This document shows, piece by piece, positions 8,603 through 18,577 of a DNA stretch of 52,377 nucleotides; within the stretch, counting starts at the first letter, position 1; every line of letters begins with the position of its first letter. The position numbers were made by a program, and so were the translations under genes. The stretch comes from Paludibacteraceae bacterium. GTDB lineage: Bacteria > Bacteroidota > Bacteroidia > Bacteroidales > Paludibacteraceae. Where the stretch lies: NCBI GenBank assembly GCA_017546705.1, contig JAFYSB010000010.1, positions 1-52,377 of the forward strand, written 5' to 3'. The notes below the pieces were generated by a model. That model had not been told where the DNA came from, ran no database searches, and worked only from the letters and a program-made list of their open reading frames with translations.

Positions 8603-11213
8603 CATATTGTTCGCTTTGTTGCTCGCGCTGCCTATGGCAGCGCAAGTAGATTCGTTGTCTGTATCTGCGGATACAGTCGTTGCTTCATCTCCTGTTCCTA
8701 CGATTGAGTACACCATGCAACGCAAGACCTATGAGATTGCAGATATTGCAGTTACAGGTGCTGATAGCTATGAGGATTTTGTGTTGATTGGATTCTCGGG
8801 CTTGGCTGTCGGAGATAGAATAGAAATACCTGGTGACCAAATTACCAAGTCGCTCAAACGTTTCTGGAAGCAAGGCTTGTTTTCGGATGTTAAATTCAAG
8901 GCAACTAAAATCGAAGGCGATAAGATTTGGATTGAAATAGCGCTTACTCAACGTCCACGTGTTTCGGATATTGTGTATAACGGATTACGTAAGAGCGAAC
9001 AAGAAGATGTGGAGGTCAAGGTGGGTATTAAAAAGGGAGGTCAGATGACACCTGACTTGGCGGATAGGGCAAAGAAAGTGGTCAAGAAATACTTGGATGA
9101 AAAGGGCTTCTATAATGCAGAAATCACTGTTCATCAGTTCAACGATCATGATCATCCGGGCTATGTAAAGGTTGCGGTCAATATTGATAAGAAAGATAAA
9201 ATTCGTGTGGGACATATCTATATTACTGGTAATGAGGCATTAAATCATAACCAGATTAACCGTGCAATGAAAAAGACTAATGACAACCATATCGTTAATC
9301 TTTTTCAGACTAAAAAGTTTGTCGCAGACGAATTTGAGAATGACAAAAAGTTGATTATTGAGAAGTATAACGAGATAGGTTATCGCGATGCTATGATTGT
9401 TGCAGATAGCGTCGTTCGCTCCAAGGAGGATTCTACGCGTGTAGATGTATATATGACTGTAGATGAAGGTAATAAGTATTTCTTCCGTGACATTACATGG
9501 GTCGGAAATACAGTGTATCCTTATGACTATCTCAATGCCATCTTAGGAATCAAACATGGTGATACCTACAACCTCAAAGAACTTAATAAGCGCCTCAATG
9601 AGGATGATGATGCAGTGGCGAAACTCTATACGGATCAGGGATATCTCTTCTTTAGTGTTGACCCAGTGGAGGTTCGAATTGAGAATGATTCGATTGACTT
9701 CGAGATGCGTATGTATGAGGGTAAGCCTGCTACCATCAACGAGATTAATATAGTAGGTAACACGCGCGTGTACGAGCACGTAGTGCGTCGCGAACTTTAT
9801 ACCAAGCCAGGTCAACTCTATAGTCAATCCGACATCATGCGCTCACTCCGTGAGTTGGCGCAAATGGGACACTTCGACCAAGAGAAATTGGTGCCAGATA
9901 TTCAGCCTAATCCAGAAGATGGTACGGTAGATATTACCTATCAACTGGAGACCAAGTCAAGCGACCAAATCGAGTTCTCACTCGGTTGGGGTGCTACTGG
10001 TCTTGTTGGTTCGTTGGGTTTGAAATTTACCAACTTCGCCATTCAGAACCTCTTTAATCCAAAGAGCTATCGCATCGTGCCACAAGGTGAAGGACAAACT
10101 TTCAGCATCAACGCACGCACCAATGGTGTGTACTATACCTCAGCATCCATCAGTTTCTTAGAGCCATGGCTCGGTGGAAAACGACCTAACTCGCTGAGTG
10201 CGAGCATCTTCTTTGCTTCGCAAACGGGTTATTCCGACCGCTATTACAAGGCATACGAGAATCTCTATAACAACTACTACTACAACTACAACTACTACGG
10301 TCAATCCGATTATTACCAACAGTTGCAGGAGTCTGAGGCCGATCCCGATAAGTATCTCCGTACGTTTGGTGTGAGTTTGGGTTATGGTAAACGTTTGAGT
10401 TGGCCTGATGACTATTTCTCTTTCTACGGAGAGTTGAGTTATCAACTATATATGCTCAAAGATTGGCCATATATGATCCTTACCGATGGTAATAGCCATA
10501 ACTTTGCGCTCAATTTGCAACTTTCACGCTCTAGTATCGACAACCCAATCTATACTCGTCGTGGTTCGCAATTCACTTTAGGACTGAAGATTACGCCACC
10601 ATATTCACTCATCAAGGGTACTACCGATGCGCAATATGCTCAAATGACGCCTTCGGAGAAGTACCACCTGCTTGAGTACCACAAATGGCGTTTCTCTGGT
10701 AAAGTGTTTACACCACTTACGCCCGATTCCAAACTTATTCTCATGACACGTGCAGAGTTTGGTTATTTGGGACATTATAATAAGAATGCTAAATCCCCAT
10801 TCGAAACCTTCTATATGGGTGGCGATGGTATGTCTAGCTATTCCAGCTACTCTACAGAGTATATTTCTATGCGTGGTTACCAATCGGGTTCACTCACGCC
10901 TTACGATCCAGCGGTTGGACGTAACATGGGATATGTGTACAACAAGTTCACAATGGAGCTCCGTTATCCAATTTCCCTTGAACAGAATGCTACTATTTGG
11001 GCATTGGCATTTGTGGAGGCGGGTAACTGCTTCGCAGATATCAAAGATTATAACCCATTCAACCTCAAGCGTTCTGCTGGTGTAGGTGTACGCCTCTTCT
11101 TGCCTATGTTCGGACTCATGGGTATCGACTGGGGATGGGGCTTTGACCCAATCAATGGATCTAATCAATATGGTGGCTCACAATTCCACTTCGTACTTGG
11201 ACAAGAATTATAA
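8586..11213 (+). CDS. bamA: Outer membrane assembly factor BamA
   Basis: This is an Omp85 protein of about 875 residues. The frame is open from 8562, but a GTG at 8586 gives a tidy signal peptide ([20 protein letters not shown]), so I prefer it; that start overlaps uppS by 17 bases. The N-terminal half holds POTRA repeats, for example [29 protein letters not shown] and [15 protein letters not shown]. The C-terminal half is a surface-antigen barrel ending in an aromatic-rich strand (FHFVLGQEL). An extracellular loop is strikingly Tyr/Asn-rich (residues ~560-585, [13 protein letters not shown]). BamA folds and inserts barrel proteins; the skp genes that follow encode its periplasmic chaperones. 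Confidence 0.95.
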   Translation: MSRFVNILFALLLALPMAAQVDSLSVSADTVVASSPVPTIEYTMQRKTYEIADIAVTGADSYEDFVLIGFSGLAVGDRIEIPGDQITKSLKRFWKQGLFSDVKFKATKIEGDKIWIEIALTQRPRVSDIVYNGLRKSEQEDVEVKVGIKKGGQMTPDLADRAKKVVKKYLDEKGFYNAEITVHQFNDHDHPGYVKVAVNIDKKDKIRVGHIYITGNEALNHNQINRAMKKTNDNHIVNLFQTKKFVADEFENDKKLIIEKYNEIGYRDAMIVADSVVRSKEDSTRVDVYMTVDEGNKYFFRDITWVGNTVYPYDYLNAILGIKHGDTYNLKELNKRLNEDDDAVAKLYTDQGYLFFSVDPVEVRIENDSIDFEMRMYEGKPATINEINIVGNTRVYEHVVRRELYTKPGQLYSQSDIMRSLRELAQMGHFDQEKLVPDIQPNPEDGTVDITYQLETKSSDQIEFSLGWGATGLVGSLGLKFTNFAIQNLFNPKSYRIVPQGEGQTFSINARTNGVYYTSASISFLEPWLGGKRPNSLSASIFFASQTGYSDRYYKAYENLYNNYYYNYNYYGQSDYYQQLQESEADPDKYLRTFGVSLGYGKRLSWPDDYFSFYGELSYQLYMLKDWPYMILTDGNSHNFALNLQLSRSSIDNPIYTRRGSQFTLGLKITPPYSLIKGTTDAQYAQMTPSEKYHLLEYHKWRFSGKVFTPLTPDSKLILMTRAEFGYLGHYNKNAKSPFETFYMGGDGMSSYSSYSTEYISMRGYQSGSLTPYDPAVGRNMGYVYNKFTMELRYPISLEQNATIWALAFVEAGNCFADIKDYNPFNLKRSAGVGVRLFLPMFGLMGIDWGWGFDPINGSNQYGGSQFHFVLGQEL

Positions 11214-11230
11214 TACATATAAGGTGTAAC

Positions 11231-11758
11231 ATGAAACGATATATTTTAATCGCCATTATGGCATTCTCTGCTTGGAGCGCAACCACTCCGATGCTCGCAC
11301 AAAAGTTCTCTGTAGCATATGTTGATATGCAATACATATTGAAGAATCTTCCTATGTATGAGACTGCTAATGAGCAACTTAATATGATTTCAAAACGTTG
11401 GCAGAAGGAGATTGATGCCTTGCAACAAGAGCTGCAAATTCTTACTACCAATTACCAAACAGAGCAAATTTTCCTCTCTGCGGAGATGAAACAACGTCGT
11501 GAAGACGAGATTCTTCAAAAAGAGCAACAGTTGCTTGAACTCAAACGTACTTATTTCGGACAGGATGGTGAGTGGTACAAGAAACGTGAATCGCTACTCA
11601 AACCTATCCAAGATGAAATCTATACGGCAATCCAAGATATTGCCAACGAGAAACATTATGATGTGGTCAAAGATCGTTCTGCGGAACCAAGTCTTATCTA
11701 TATGTCTAGCAAATTGGATATCTCAGACCAAGTGCTGACAAAATTAGGCGCAAAATAA
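11231..11758 (+). CDS. OmpH/Skp family periplasmic chaperone, first copy
   Basis: The 175-residue product carries a signal peptide (MKRYILIAIMAFSAWSATTPMLAQ), then the OmpH opening KFSVAYVDMQYILKNLPMYE and a long charged coiled-coil hairpin (about residues 50-125) typical of Skp trimers that hold unfolded outer membrane proteins. The C-terminal part (YTAIQDIANEKHYDVVKDRS) is the conserved body segment. The gene follows bamA by 17 bases and so belongs to the same transcript. Two OmpH genes in a row after bamA is the usual Bacteroidales arrangement. Confidence 0.92.
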   Translation: MKRYILIAIMAFSAWSATTPMLAQKFSVAYVDMQYILKNLPMYETANEQLNMISKRWQKEIDALQQELQILTTNYQTEQIFLSAEMKQRREDEILQKEQQLLELKRTYFGQDGEWYKKRESLLKPIQDEIYTAIQDIANEKHYDVVKDRSAEPSLIYMSSKLDISDQVLTKLGAK

Positions 11759-11846
11759 CTATCCGCACCGCACAATAACCGCACAATTCGTATACCCTTG
11801 GTATACTTGTCGTATGAAATAATAACATTAAAAAGATAAAAGAACA

Positions 11847-12338
11847 ATGAAAAAAATGATTCTTATGCTTGCTTTGGCATTGCCTATCCTTGCAAGCGCA
11901 CAAAAGATTGGACACGTTAACTCGCAAGAAATCATGGCTATTATGCCAGAGACCAAGCAAATGGGTGAGAAATTAGACTCTTTGCAATCATCTTATGAGA
12001 CTCAACTGGCCAATATGCAAGAGGAGTTCAATAAAAAACTCACTGAGTTCCAACAACAACAAGCTACCATGACTGCTGGTGTACGTGAGTTCCGTCAACA
12101 AGAGTTGGCTGAGATGGAGCAACGCATGCAAATGTTCTATCAAACCGTACAAAAGGAGTTGCAAGCTAAGCAAGTAGAGTATCTCCAACCTGTACAAACC
12201 AAACTTCTGGAGGCAATCAACAAGGTGGGTGCTGCACAAGGTTGCACCTATGTGATGGATAAAGCAGGTATGCTCTACATCGCTCCTGATGCATTGGATT
12301 TAACCGCTGCTGTAAAAGCAGAACTCGGCATCAAGTAA
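11847..12338 (+). CDS. OmpH/Skp family periplasmic chaperone, second copy
   Basis: The 163-residue product has signal peptide MKKMILMLALALPILASAQ, then KIGHVNSQEIMAIMPE, which matches the mature start of OmpH. The central coiled coil is rich in Gln, Glu and Lys (QEEFNKKLTEFQQQQATM). It ends with AAQGCTYVMDKAGMLYIAPDALDLT, the family's C-terminal signature. It is paralogous to the preceding gene; 88 bases separate them. It probably acts with BamA on outer membrane protein folding. Confidence 0.92.
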   Translation: MKKMILMLALALPILASAQKIGHVNSQEIMAIMPETKQMGEKLDSLQSSYETQLANMQEEFNKKLTEFQQQQATMTAGVREFRQQELAEMEQRMQMFYQTVQKELQAKQVEYLQPVQTKLLEAINKVGAAQGCTYVMDKAGMLYIAPDALDLTAAVKAELGIK

Positions 12339-12378
12339 CTCTTAACAGTCAACTGTAAATTGTCAACAGTCAACTGTA

Positions 12379-12504
12379 ATGGCTGACGGCTATTTGGAAT
12401 CTCACTATGCTGAATACGAACAACGTAAAGCAGCATGGCTCAAAAAAAAGAAAAAGAAACAAGCTCGTCCTCTGATCGAAAAACCAGAGGACGAAGCCTT
12501 ATAA
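12379..12504 (+). CDS. Small basic protein, 41 residues
   Basis: The frame ATG GCT GAC GGC TAT TTG GAA encodes MADGYLESHYAEYEQ, followed by a run of six lysines and an acidic tail (IEKPEDEAL). It starts 40 bases after the skp stop and ends 12 bases before the MFS gene, so it fills an otherwise empty gap and keeps tight spacing. From memory, short Bacteroidales proteins starting M-A-D-x-Y-L-E are common and uncharacterised. There is no signal peptide or membrane segment; it would be cytoplasmic and might bind nucleic acid, which is a guess from charge alone. Confidence 0.6.
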   Translation: MADGYLESHYAEYEQRKAAWLKKKKKKQARPLIEKPEDEAL

Positions 12505-12516
12505 ATACTCATAATT

Positions 12517-13890
12517 ATGACAAAAGTTTTGCAATCTACTCTCCGCGACTCTGCTCTCGCGCGTTGGACTGTCCTCGTGCTCGTGGCATCGATGATGTTC
12601 TTTGCCTACATGTTCGTGGATATCCTTTCTCCTTTGGCATCTGTGCTCAATGATACCCTTGGTTGGGATCAAGGTGTATTTGGTACTTACGCATCTGCGG
12701 AATATATCCTTTGTGTCTTCGGATTCCTCATCTTTGCGGGAATCATCTTGGATAAGATGGGCGTTCGTTTTACTGGCTTGCTCTCTGCGGGCTTGATGGT
12801 GTTGGGTGCTTCTATCAAATATATCGGTATCTCCGACTGGTTTGATGCCAATAATATCGTATGGCTCAACTCTTGGTGGACAGCTATGCCTGGCTCTGCT
12901 AAGATGGCTGCTTTCGGATTTATGATCTTCGGTTGCGGCTGCGAGATGGCTGGTACTACTGTTAGTAAGATTCTTGCTAAGTGGTTCAAGGGTAAAGAGA
13001 TGGCACTTGCTATGGGTCTTGAGATGGCTATCGCACGTATTGGTGTGTTCGCTGCCATGGCATTCTCACCTGCTATTAGCGAGCATTTCGCTGTCAATGG
13101 TAATCCATTTGTTGTGGCTTCATTGCTTTTCGCTGCGCTCTTGCTCGTGGTTGGCTTGCTCAACTTCTTCGTATTCACTATCATGGATACCAAGTTCGAC
13201 AAGCAACTTGTGGCGATTGGTGAGGCTACCGATATGCACGACCCAGAGGATGAGTTCCATGTATCTGACCTTGGTAAGATATTTTCTAGCAAGATGTTCT
13301 GGATTATCGCCCTCTTATGCGTACTCTATTATTCAGCTATCTTCCCATTCCAACGCTTTGCGACTAACTTCCTTGAGGAGACCCTCATGATCTCCAATGC
13401 AGAGGCATCTGGTTTGTTCAAATGGTTCCCTATCTTGGCAATGGTATTGACGCCATTCCTCGGTATGTTTATCGACTATAAGGGTAAAGGTGCTTCGATG
13501 ATGATGGTAGGTGCAATTATCATGGTTATTTGCCACAGTATTTTCGCTTTCGTCTTGCCAGCATACCCAAGCAAAACATTGGCTCTCTGCACCATCTTGG
13601 TGTTGGGTGTAAGTTTCTCTTTGGTGCCAGCGTCTATGTGGCCATCTGTTCCAAAGATTATTGATGAAAAGATTTTGGGTTCTGCTTATTGCTTGATTTT
13701 CTGGGTACAGAATATTGGCTTGTGCTTAGTGCCAATGTTGATAGGTACGCTTCGCGTATCTACCAACGGTTATGTAGTACCTATGATTGTCTTCGCTTCG
13801 TTTGGCGTCTTGGCATTCTTGCTCAGCCTCGCTTTGAAAGTAGAAGATAAGAAGAAAGGCTACGGCTTAGAGTTGCCAAACAAGAAGTAA
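12517..13890 (+). CDS. MFS transporter, substrate unknown
   Basis: The 457-residue protein has about twelve hydrophobic membrane segments, for example VLVLVASMMFFAYMFVDILS, YILCVFGFLIFAGIILDKMG and IIALLCVLYYSAIFPFQRFA. Between TM2 and TM3 the motif GIILDKMGVRFTG fits the MFS loop signature (G-x-x-x-D-[RK]-x-G). A soluble loop of ~35 residues splits the two halves. The shape resembles MFSD1-like carriers, but I cannot assign a substrate. It closes the bamA-skp run and is followed by a strong terminator. Confidence 0.85.
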   Translation: MTKVLQSTLRDSALARWTVLVLVASMMFFAYMFVDILSPLASVLNDTLGWDQGVFGTYASAEYILCVFGFLIFAGIILDKMGVRFTGLLSAGLMVLGASIKYIGISDWFDANNIVWLNSWWTAMPGSAKMAAFGFMIFGCGCEMAGTTVSKILAKWFKGKEMALAMGLEMAIARIGVFAAMAFSPAISEHFAVNGNPFVVASLLFAALLLVVGLLNFFVFTIMDTKFDKQLVAIGEATDMHDPEDEFHVSDLGKIFSSKMFWIIALLCVLYYSAIFPFQRFATNFLEETLMISNAEASGLFKWFPILAMVLTPFLGMFIDYKGKGASMMMVGAIIMVICHSIFAFVLPAYPSKTLALCTILVLGVSFSLVPASMWPSVPKIIDEKILGSAYCLIFWVQNIGLCLVPMLIGTLRVSTNGYVVPMIVFASFGVLAFLLSLALKVEDKKKGYGLELPNKK

Positions 13891-13933
13891 GAACTTGTGC
13901 ACCAAGTTGGTGCAGAATTAGCAATTACCTATT

Positions 13934-13969
13934 AATCACCATTTATGTTTTCGGACATAAATGGTGATT
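13934..13969. terminator. Terminator hairpin after the MFS gene
   Basis: AATCACCATTTATG (13934-13947) pairs perfectly with CATAAATGGTGATT (13956-13969), a 14-bp stem with an eight-base loop, between two converging genes. The T-run is weak (TTTGTTT). Confidence 0.8.
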
Positions 13970-14007
13970 TGTTTATAGCATTTCAGTTATAAATTTTAGG
14001 TGAGGTA

Positions 14008-14898
14008 TTACTCCCATCCGATGGTAGCTATCACAGGATAGTGGTCGGAATAGCGCTTCTCGCCTACGCGGCAAGTGAGCGGATGAAGGCTACGGGAGCA
14101 GAAAATATAATCAATGCGGATGCCTATGCCATGGCGCTGATACGTGGCACCATAACGTCCCAAACTACTTTCGGCAAAGCAGTCGCGCAGACCCATATTC
14201 ATTGTCCAATAGACCAGTGACACGGGCAGCGCATTAAAATCACCTACCGCTATCACTGGATAAGGCGATTGGCGGATAGCACGGCGCACCTTCTGCACTT
14301 GTTTGCGGCGTAGTTGGCTGGTCTGCGTAAGCTTGCGATTGAGTGAACTTTCCTTGAAATGTCCTGCGGTGAGTGAGTCGAGACTGAAATCGGCATCCTC
14401 CAACTTAAAACTCTCAAGATGGTTCACAATCAGGCGCAACGTATCCTTACCCACCACCACATCGCATTGACTGCTGATGTTGGACATGGACTCGTAGCGC
14501 ACCGTTTGCTTGTGGATGAGCGGATAGCGCGAGAAGACTACATTGCCGAATTGGCGGCGACTATTGTAGTGCTTGAAGTCGTAATAGGTATAGGGATATT
14601 GGCGCATCACCTCGCGCAGCATGGGCAGGGTGAGGCGTTGTCCGCTCTTATAGACTAAGACCTCTTGCAAGCAGACAATATCAGCATCCATGCGGTTGAT
14701 GTATTGTAGCATGGCTAACTTGGAGTCGAGGCTCTCGCCCATCATCATGGCGCGGGTGTTGTAGGTCAATACCTTGAGCTGTTGAGCAGATTTGGTATGG
14801 TGCTGCCAAGGCATACGGTGGGAGAATAGCGACCACGCACACCAGAATATGAGGAGCGCAACAATAGACCAAAATATGCGTCGAATAATGCGAAACAT
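14008..14898 (-). CDS. Membrane-anchored endonuclease/exonuclease/phosphatase family protein
   Basis: The 296-residue product has an N-terminal membrane anchor (IFWSIVALLIFWCAWSLF), then the EEP fold: LKVLTYNTR, CLQEV with the metal-binding Glu, VNHLES, VAVGDFNALP (Asp and Asn of the active site) and the closing SDHYPVIATI with its catalytic His. Substrate could be nucleic acid, phosphoinositide-like lipid or sphingomyelin; the sequence does not decide. It follows porX by 6 bases and shares its transcript. Conserved catalytic residues are all visible, so it is probably active, with the domain outside the cytoplasmic membrane. Confidence 0.85.
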   Translation of the reverse strand: MFRIIRRIFWSIVALLIFWCAWSLFSHRMPWQHHTKSAQQLKVLTYNTRAMMMGESLDSKLAMLQYINRMDADIVCLQEVLVYKSGQRLTLPMLREVMRQYPYTYYDFKHYNSRRQFGNVVFSRYPLIHKQTVRYESMSNISSQCDVVVGKDTLRLIVNHLESFKLEDADFSLDSLTAGHFKESSLNRKLTQTSQLRRKQVQKVRRAIRQSPYPVIAVGDFNALPVSLVYWTMNMGLRDCFAESSLGRYGATYQRHGIGIRIDYIFCSRSLHPLTCRVGEKRYSDHYPVIATIGWE

Positions 14899-14904
14899 GA
14901 TGCG

Positions 14905-16443
14905 TTATTTTGGTTCGAGGGTGATGAGTGGAATGAGCATCTCCTCCATCGAAATACCTCCATGCTGGAAGGTATTGCGGTAGAATTGTGCGTAGTAGTT
15001 GAAATTGTTAGGATATGCAAAGAAGTCGTTGTTTGTGCAGAACATATAGCTACTGCTGACATTCGGACAAGGCAATCCTACTTGCTTTGGACGGGCAATC
15101 TCGAAGCAGTTTTTGGCACTGCAATTGAGGGCTTTGCCTACCTTGTATCGGAGGTTGGTATTGGTGTTCTTGTCGCCAATGATTTGCACGGCATTGTCCA
15201 CGCGTGTAGTGCCATGGTCGGTGGTGAGCACTACCTTATAGCCGAGTGCAGCAATTCGGCGGAACATCTCCGCCGTAGGCGAGTGCTTAAACCAACTGAG
15301 GGTGAGGCTGCGGTAGGCGGCCTCGTCGTTGGCCAATTCACGCATCATCTTACTATCGGTGCGTGAGTGGGATAGCATGTCGATAAAGTTGATTATCACC
15401 ACATTAAGCGGTGTTTTGAGTCCCTTAAACTGGCGGGTAATCTTCTCGCAAAAGTCGCTCTCATTGACCTTGTAATAGGTGTAGCCATAGCGTTTGCGGA
15501 ATCGGTCGAGTTGAGTTTGAATCAGGGCTTCCTCGTTGTTGTTTTTGCTCTCTTCTTCGTCTTCGTCGATCCATAGGTTGGGGTACATCTCTTGTATTTG
15601 CAGAGGCATCAGTCCCGCGAAAATGGCATTGCGGGCATACTGTGTGGCAGTAGGTAGGATGGAGGTGTACATCTGTTCCTCTTTGATGGTAAACCACTCC
15701 GAGAGAAGGGGTTGGATAATCTTCCATTGGTCGTAGCGGAAATTGTCGATGACTACGAAGAATACTTTCTCGCCAGCATCGAGCATAGGGAAGATAGTTT
15801 GCTTCATGAGGTCGGGCGACATGAGTGGGCGTTTGGCTCCTTGCGCAAACCATGACTCGTAGTTCTTGGCGATGAACTTAGCAAACTTAGTATTGGCTTG
15901 CTCGCGCTGCATATGCAACATCTCGTGCATGGCAGAGTCCACATTCTCCAATTCAAGCTCCCAACGCGTGAGGGTGCGCTCTACTGCCATCCACTCCTCG
16001 ATGGTAGTGGCGGTATCGATCATATAGGTGATGTCGGAGAACTCTTGGCGGTAGGTGGTGTTGGTATGTTCCTCCACAATCTCGCGCTGATGGATATGCT
16101 TCTTAAGGCAGAGTAGTATTTGGCTTGGATTGACTGGTTTGATGAGGTAATCGGCTATTTTTTGTCCTATGGCTTGCTCCATGATATGCTCCTCCTCTGA
16201 CTTGGTGATCATCACCACAGGCAGGGTGGGGTGCAGGTCTTTAATCTCTTGCAGGGTTTCTAAACCCGACAAACCTGGCATGTTCTCATCCAGGAAAACA
16301 ATATCAAATCGCTGCTCTTGGCAAGCTTCGATGGCATCTTGGCCACTATTGACAGGGGTAACTTCGTAGCCTTTTTCTTGCAAATAAATGATGTAGGGTT
16401 TTAGCAAATGAATCTCATCATCTGCCCAAAGTATTCGGTTCAT
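14905..16443 (-). CDS. porX: PorX-type response regulator with PglZ domain (T9SS regulator)
   Basis: The 512-residue protein starts with a CheY-like receiver: acidic pair Asp8-Asp9, phospho-acceptor Asp52 in FLDENMPG, Thr80 and Lys102 (YLIKPVN). A helical linker leads to a PglZ domain of the alkaline-phosphatase superfamily: VVIDNFRYDQW, LPTATQYARNA with the presumed nucleophile Thr, FIDMLSHSRTDSK, LTTDHGTTRV and the final HGGISMEEMLIPLITL. PorX of P. gingivalis has this exact architecture, controls T9SS genes and cleaves phosphorylated nucleotides. No histidine kinase (PorY) is nearby. It overlaps the 3' end of rluD by 26 bases. A T9SS client protein and PorG-like barrels are in the same window. 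Confidence 0.93.
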   Translation of the reverse strand: MNRILWADDEIHLLKPYIIYLQEKGYEVTPVNSGQDAIEACQEQRFDIVFLDENMPGLSGLETLQEIKDLHPTLPVVMITKSEEEHIMEQAIGQKIADYLIKPVNPSQILLCLKKHIHQREIVEEHTNTTYRQEFSDITYMIDTATTIEEWMAVERTLTRWELELENVDSAMHEMLHMQREQANTKFAKFIAKNYESWFAQGAKRPLMSPDLMKQTIFPMLDAGEKVFFVVIDNFRYDQWKIIQPLLSEWFTIKEEQMYTSILPTATQYARNAIFAGLMPLQIQEMYPNLWIDEDEEESKNNNEEALIQTQLDRFRKRYGYTYYKVNESDFCEKITRQFKGLKTPLNVVIINFIDMLSHSRTDSKMMRELANDEAAYRSLTLSWFKHSPTAEMFRRIAALGYKVVLTTDHGTTRVDNAVQIIGDKNTNTNLRYKVGKALNCSAKNCFEIARPKQVGLPCPNVSSSYMFCTNNDFFAYPNNFNYYAQFYRNTFQHGGISMEEMLIPLITLEPK

Positions 16444-17452
16444 AGTTTTTCCATTTGTTTATTAGGTTTTGCATATCTTCGGGCCATTGGCTTGTAAAAT
16501 TCATCTCCTCGCCCGTTCGAGGATGACGAAAGCCTAAGGTTTTGGCATGTAGCACTTGTCGTGGACAGAGTGCAAAGCAGTTTTGGATGTATTGTTTGTA
16601 TTTCTGCGTAGGCAGTCCCTTGAGTATCTCCATGCCGCCATATTTCTCGTCGGCAAAGAGTGGGTGACCAATGCTCTTCATGTGAACGCGAATCTGGTGG
16701 GTGCGTCCGGTCTCCAGGCGACATTCCACGAGTGTGACATAGGGGTAACGCTCCAGTACACGCCAGTGGGTGATAGCCTCTTTGGCATTGGGGTTCTCCT
16801 CGAGGTCCCATATCCTATATATAGTGCGGTCGCGCGTATCGCGCGCGAGTGCGCCCGTGATGGTGCCTTCATCTTCGGTGAAGGTTCCCCAGACAAGGGC
16901 GTTGTAGGTGCGGCGAGTGGTATGCTCAAAAAACTGTTGCCCCAAGTTGGTCTTCGCCTCGGGTGTCTTGGCTATGAGCAATAGGCCGCTGGTGTCTTTG
17001 TCAATGCGATGGACCAGACCGATATTAGGATCGTTGATGTCCAGTTTGTCGCGGAAGTAGTATGCCAAAGCATTGAGCAACGTATGCTCGTAGTTACCAT
17101 GTCCTGGATGCACCACCATGCCTGCGGGCTTGTTGATGACTAGTACGTCATCATCTTCGTACACTACCTCCAGCGGAATCTCTTCGGGTTGGATGGTATA
17201 GTCATGCGGCTCGTGGTCGAGTAGCACTTGTATGACGTCGAAGGGCTTGATCTTGTAGTTGCTGCTCACGGGCTTGCCATTGACCCATACATTGCCTGCA
17301 TCTGCAGCACTTTGGATACGACTACGCGAAGTGCCTGCCATATGCTCTGCCAGGTACTTATCAATGCGCTGAAGTGCTTGACCCTTGTCCACCTCACTTC
17401 GCCAACGCTCCCATACTTCGTCTTGCTCTATGTTTTGTATTTCTTCTGTCAT
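16418..17452 (-). CDS. rluD: RluA-family 23S rRNA pseudouridine synthase
   Basis: The 344-residue enzyme has an N-terminal S4 RNA-binding domain (about residues 25-80, SRSRIQSAADAGNVWVNGK) and an RluA catalytic domain with HRIDKDTSG, whose Asp151 is the catalytic residue, and RLETGRTHQIRVHM. RluD modifies helix 69 of 23S rRNA, but RluC-type specificity cannot be ruled out. Its 3' end overlaps porX. The 122 bases upstream, to the PASTA gene, hold TTAGACC-type short repeats and no gene. Confidence 0.9.
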   Translation of the reverse strand: MTEEIQNIEQDEVWERWRSEVDKGQALQRIDKYLAEHMAGTSRSRIQSAADAGNVWVNGKPVSSNYKIKPFDVIQVLLDHEPHDYTIQPEEIPLEVVYEDDDVLVINKPAGMVVHPGHGNYEHTLLNALAYYFRDKLDINDPNIGLVHRIDKDTSGLLLIAKTPEAKTNLGQQFFEHTTRRTYNALVWGTFTEDEGTITGALARDTRDRTIYRIWDLEENPNAKEAITHWRVLERYPYVTLVECRLETGRTHQIRVHMKSIGHPLFADEKYGGMEILKGLPTQKYKQYIQNCFALCPRQVLHAKTLGFRHPRTGEEMNFTSQWPEDMQNLINKWKNYEPNTLGR

Positions 17453-17574
17453 AATAATAAATAGATCGGCTATGCCTGTTAGACCACTGCGTTGTTAGAC
17501 CGGGCTAATGCCCTGAGAGATATTAGATCATTGATTCTAGCAGTGCCGTAATCGCGATTTAACAGTGTAACGGT

Positions 17575-18399
17575 CTAGAAAAACTCCTCCTCATCCACTT
17601 CGTTGTCCGCTGTAATGGTCTTTTCGATGTCGGTGGATAGTTTGAGATTCACATTGGTTCCTTCTACAACAACTATGCCACTCTCTGGCGATTGGCTATA
17701 GACTATGTATTGCTCTTGTGTCTCCTCGGTAGGTGGGATGTCGTATTCCACCACGCCGACACTCAGTTTGCTACCCAATAGCCACGAACGAGCATCTGTC
17801 AGCGACTTGCCTATCACTGAAGGTACTGTCACTTCAGAGGTGCCTTGCCCTTTGCCTACAACCAAAATGATGGGGGTGCCTTCTGCCAAACTGCTACCCG
17901 CCAAGATAGGTGTTTGGTCTTCAGTTTGTATGTCAAGGATGATATCTTTGTATGCTGAAGGTTCGTAAGTAATCTCTTTCACTAGCAATCCTAATGCTTG
18001 GATGGTTACCGATGCTTGGCGCAAACTCAAGTCGCGCAACTCGGGCATTATGACTGGACGGCGGAACTGGGCATTGCGAATCACGTAGATGGTGCGGTCG
18101 TGCTTCACCGCCGAACCTGCCACTGGGTTCTGCTCCACGATGGTGCCAAGGGGGGTCTTGTTGGAATAAGTAGAGTCGATGACTTGCAAGCGCAATCCTT
18201 CTGACTCGACTATGATATTGGCTTCCTCAAGATACAAGCCAGTGATATTAGGCACAGTAACCTCCACACCATGTTCGGTGGCACGGCGCAAGCACAAAGT
18301 CACAATCACTACCACAACAATACCTACCACTACAGCGGCAACCAAATTGATGAGAACAAAATACCAGTTGCTCTGTTTCCAATCGTTTTTAGTTTTCAT
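17575..18399 (-). CDS. PASTA-domain membrane protein
   Basis: From the ATG at 18399 the product has 274 residues: a short basic N-terminus, one membrane segment (FVLINLVAAVVVGIVVVVIV), then three PASTA repeats outside the membrane (EVTVPNITGLYLEEA..., VIMPELRDLSLRQA..., EVTVPSVIGKSLTDA...) and an acidic tail DNEVDEEEFF. An in-frame upstream ATG (18468) would put the start inside the promoter. PASTA domains bind peptidoglycan muropeptides in Ser/Thr kinases and penicillin-binding proteins; here there is no kinase or transpeptidase domain. It probably heads the rluD-porX-phosphatase transcript. The gap of 122 bases leaves this uncertain. Confidence 0.88.
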   Translation of the reverse strand: MKTKNDWKQSNWYFVLINLVAAVVVGIVVVVIVTLCLRRATEHGVEVTVPNITGLYLEEANIIVESEGLRLQVIDSTYSNKTPLGTIVEQNPVAGSAVKHDRTIYVIRNAQFRRPVIMPELRDLSLRQASVTIQALGLLVKEITYEPSAYKDIILDIQTEDQTPILAGSSLAEGTPIILVVGKGQGTSEVTVPSVIGKSLTDARSWLLGSKLSVGVVEYDIPPTEETQEQYIVYSQSPESGIVVVEGTNVNLKLSTDIEKTITADNEVDEEEFF

Positions 18400-18437
18400 T
18401 TTTACTCCAAAGTATGAAAAAATCATTAAATTGTCCG

Positions 18438-18469
18438 CAAAAGTACAATTTTTTTTGCATATATGCAAT
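18438..18469 (-). promoter_or_regulatory. Promoter of the PASTA gene
   Basis: Minus strand: ATTG (18469-18466), 20 bases, TACTTTTG (18445-18438). One mismatch in each box relative to the best promoters here, with the standard spacing. Confidence 0.75.
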
Positions 18470-18577
18470 TTTTAATGTAAATTTGCACGGATTTTGTAAA
18501 TCAGTAATTAAAACTTTTAGAATTTTATAACTTTTAGAATTCTACAACCGTTGAAACTTTAAAAATTTTTAAGCGTT

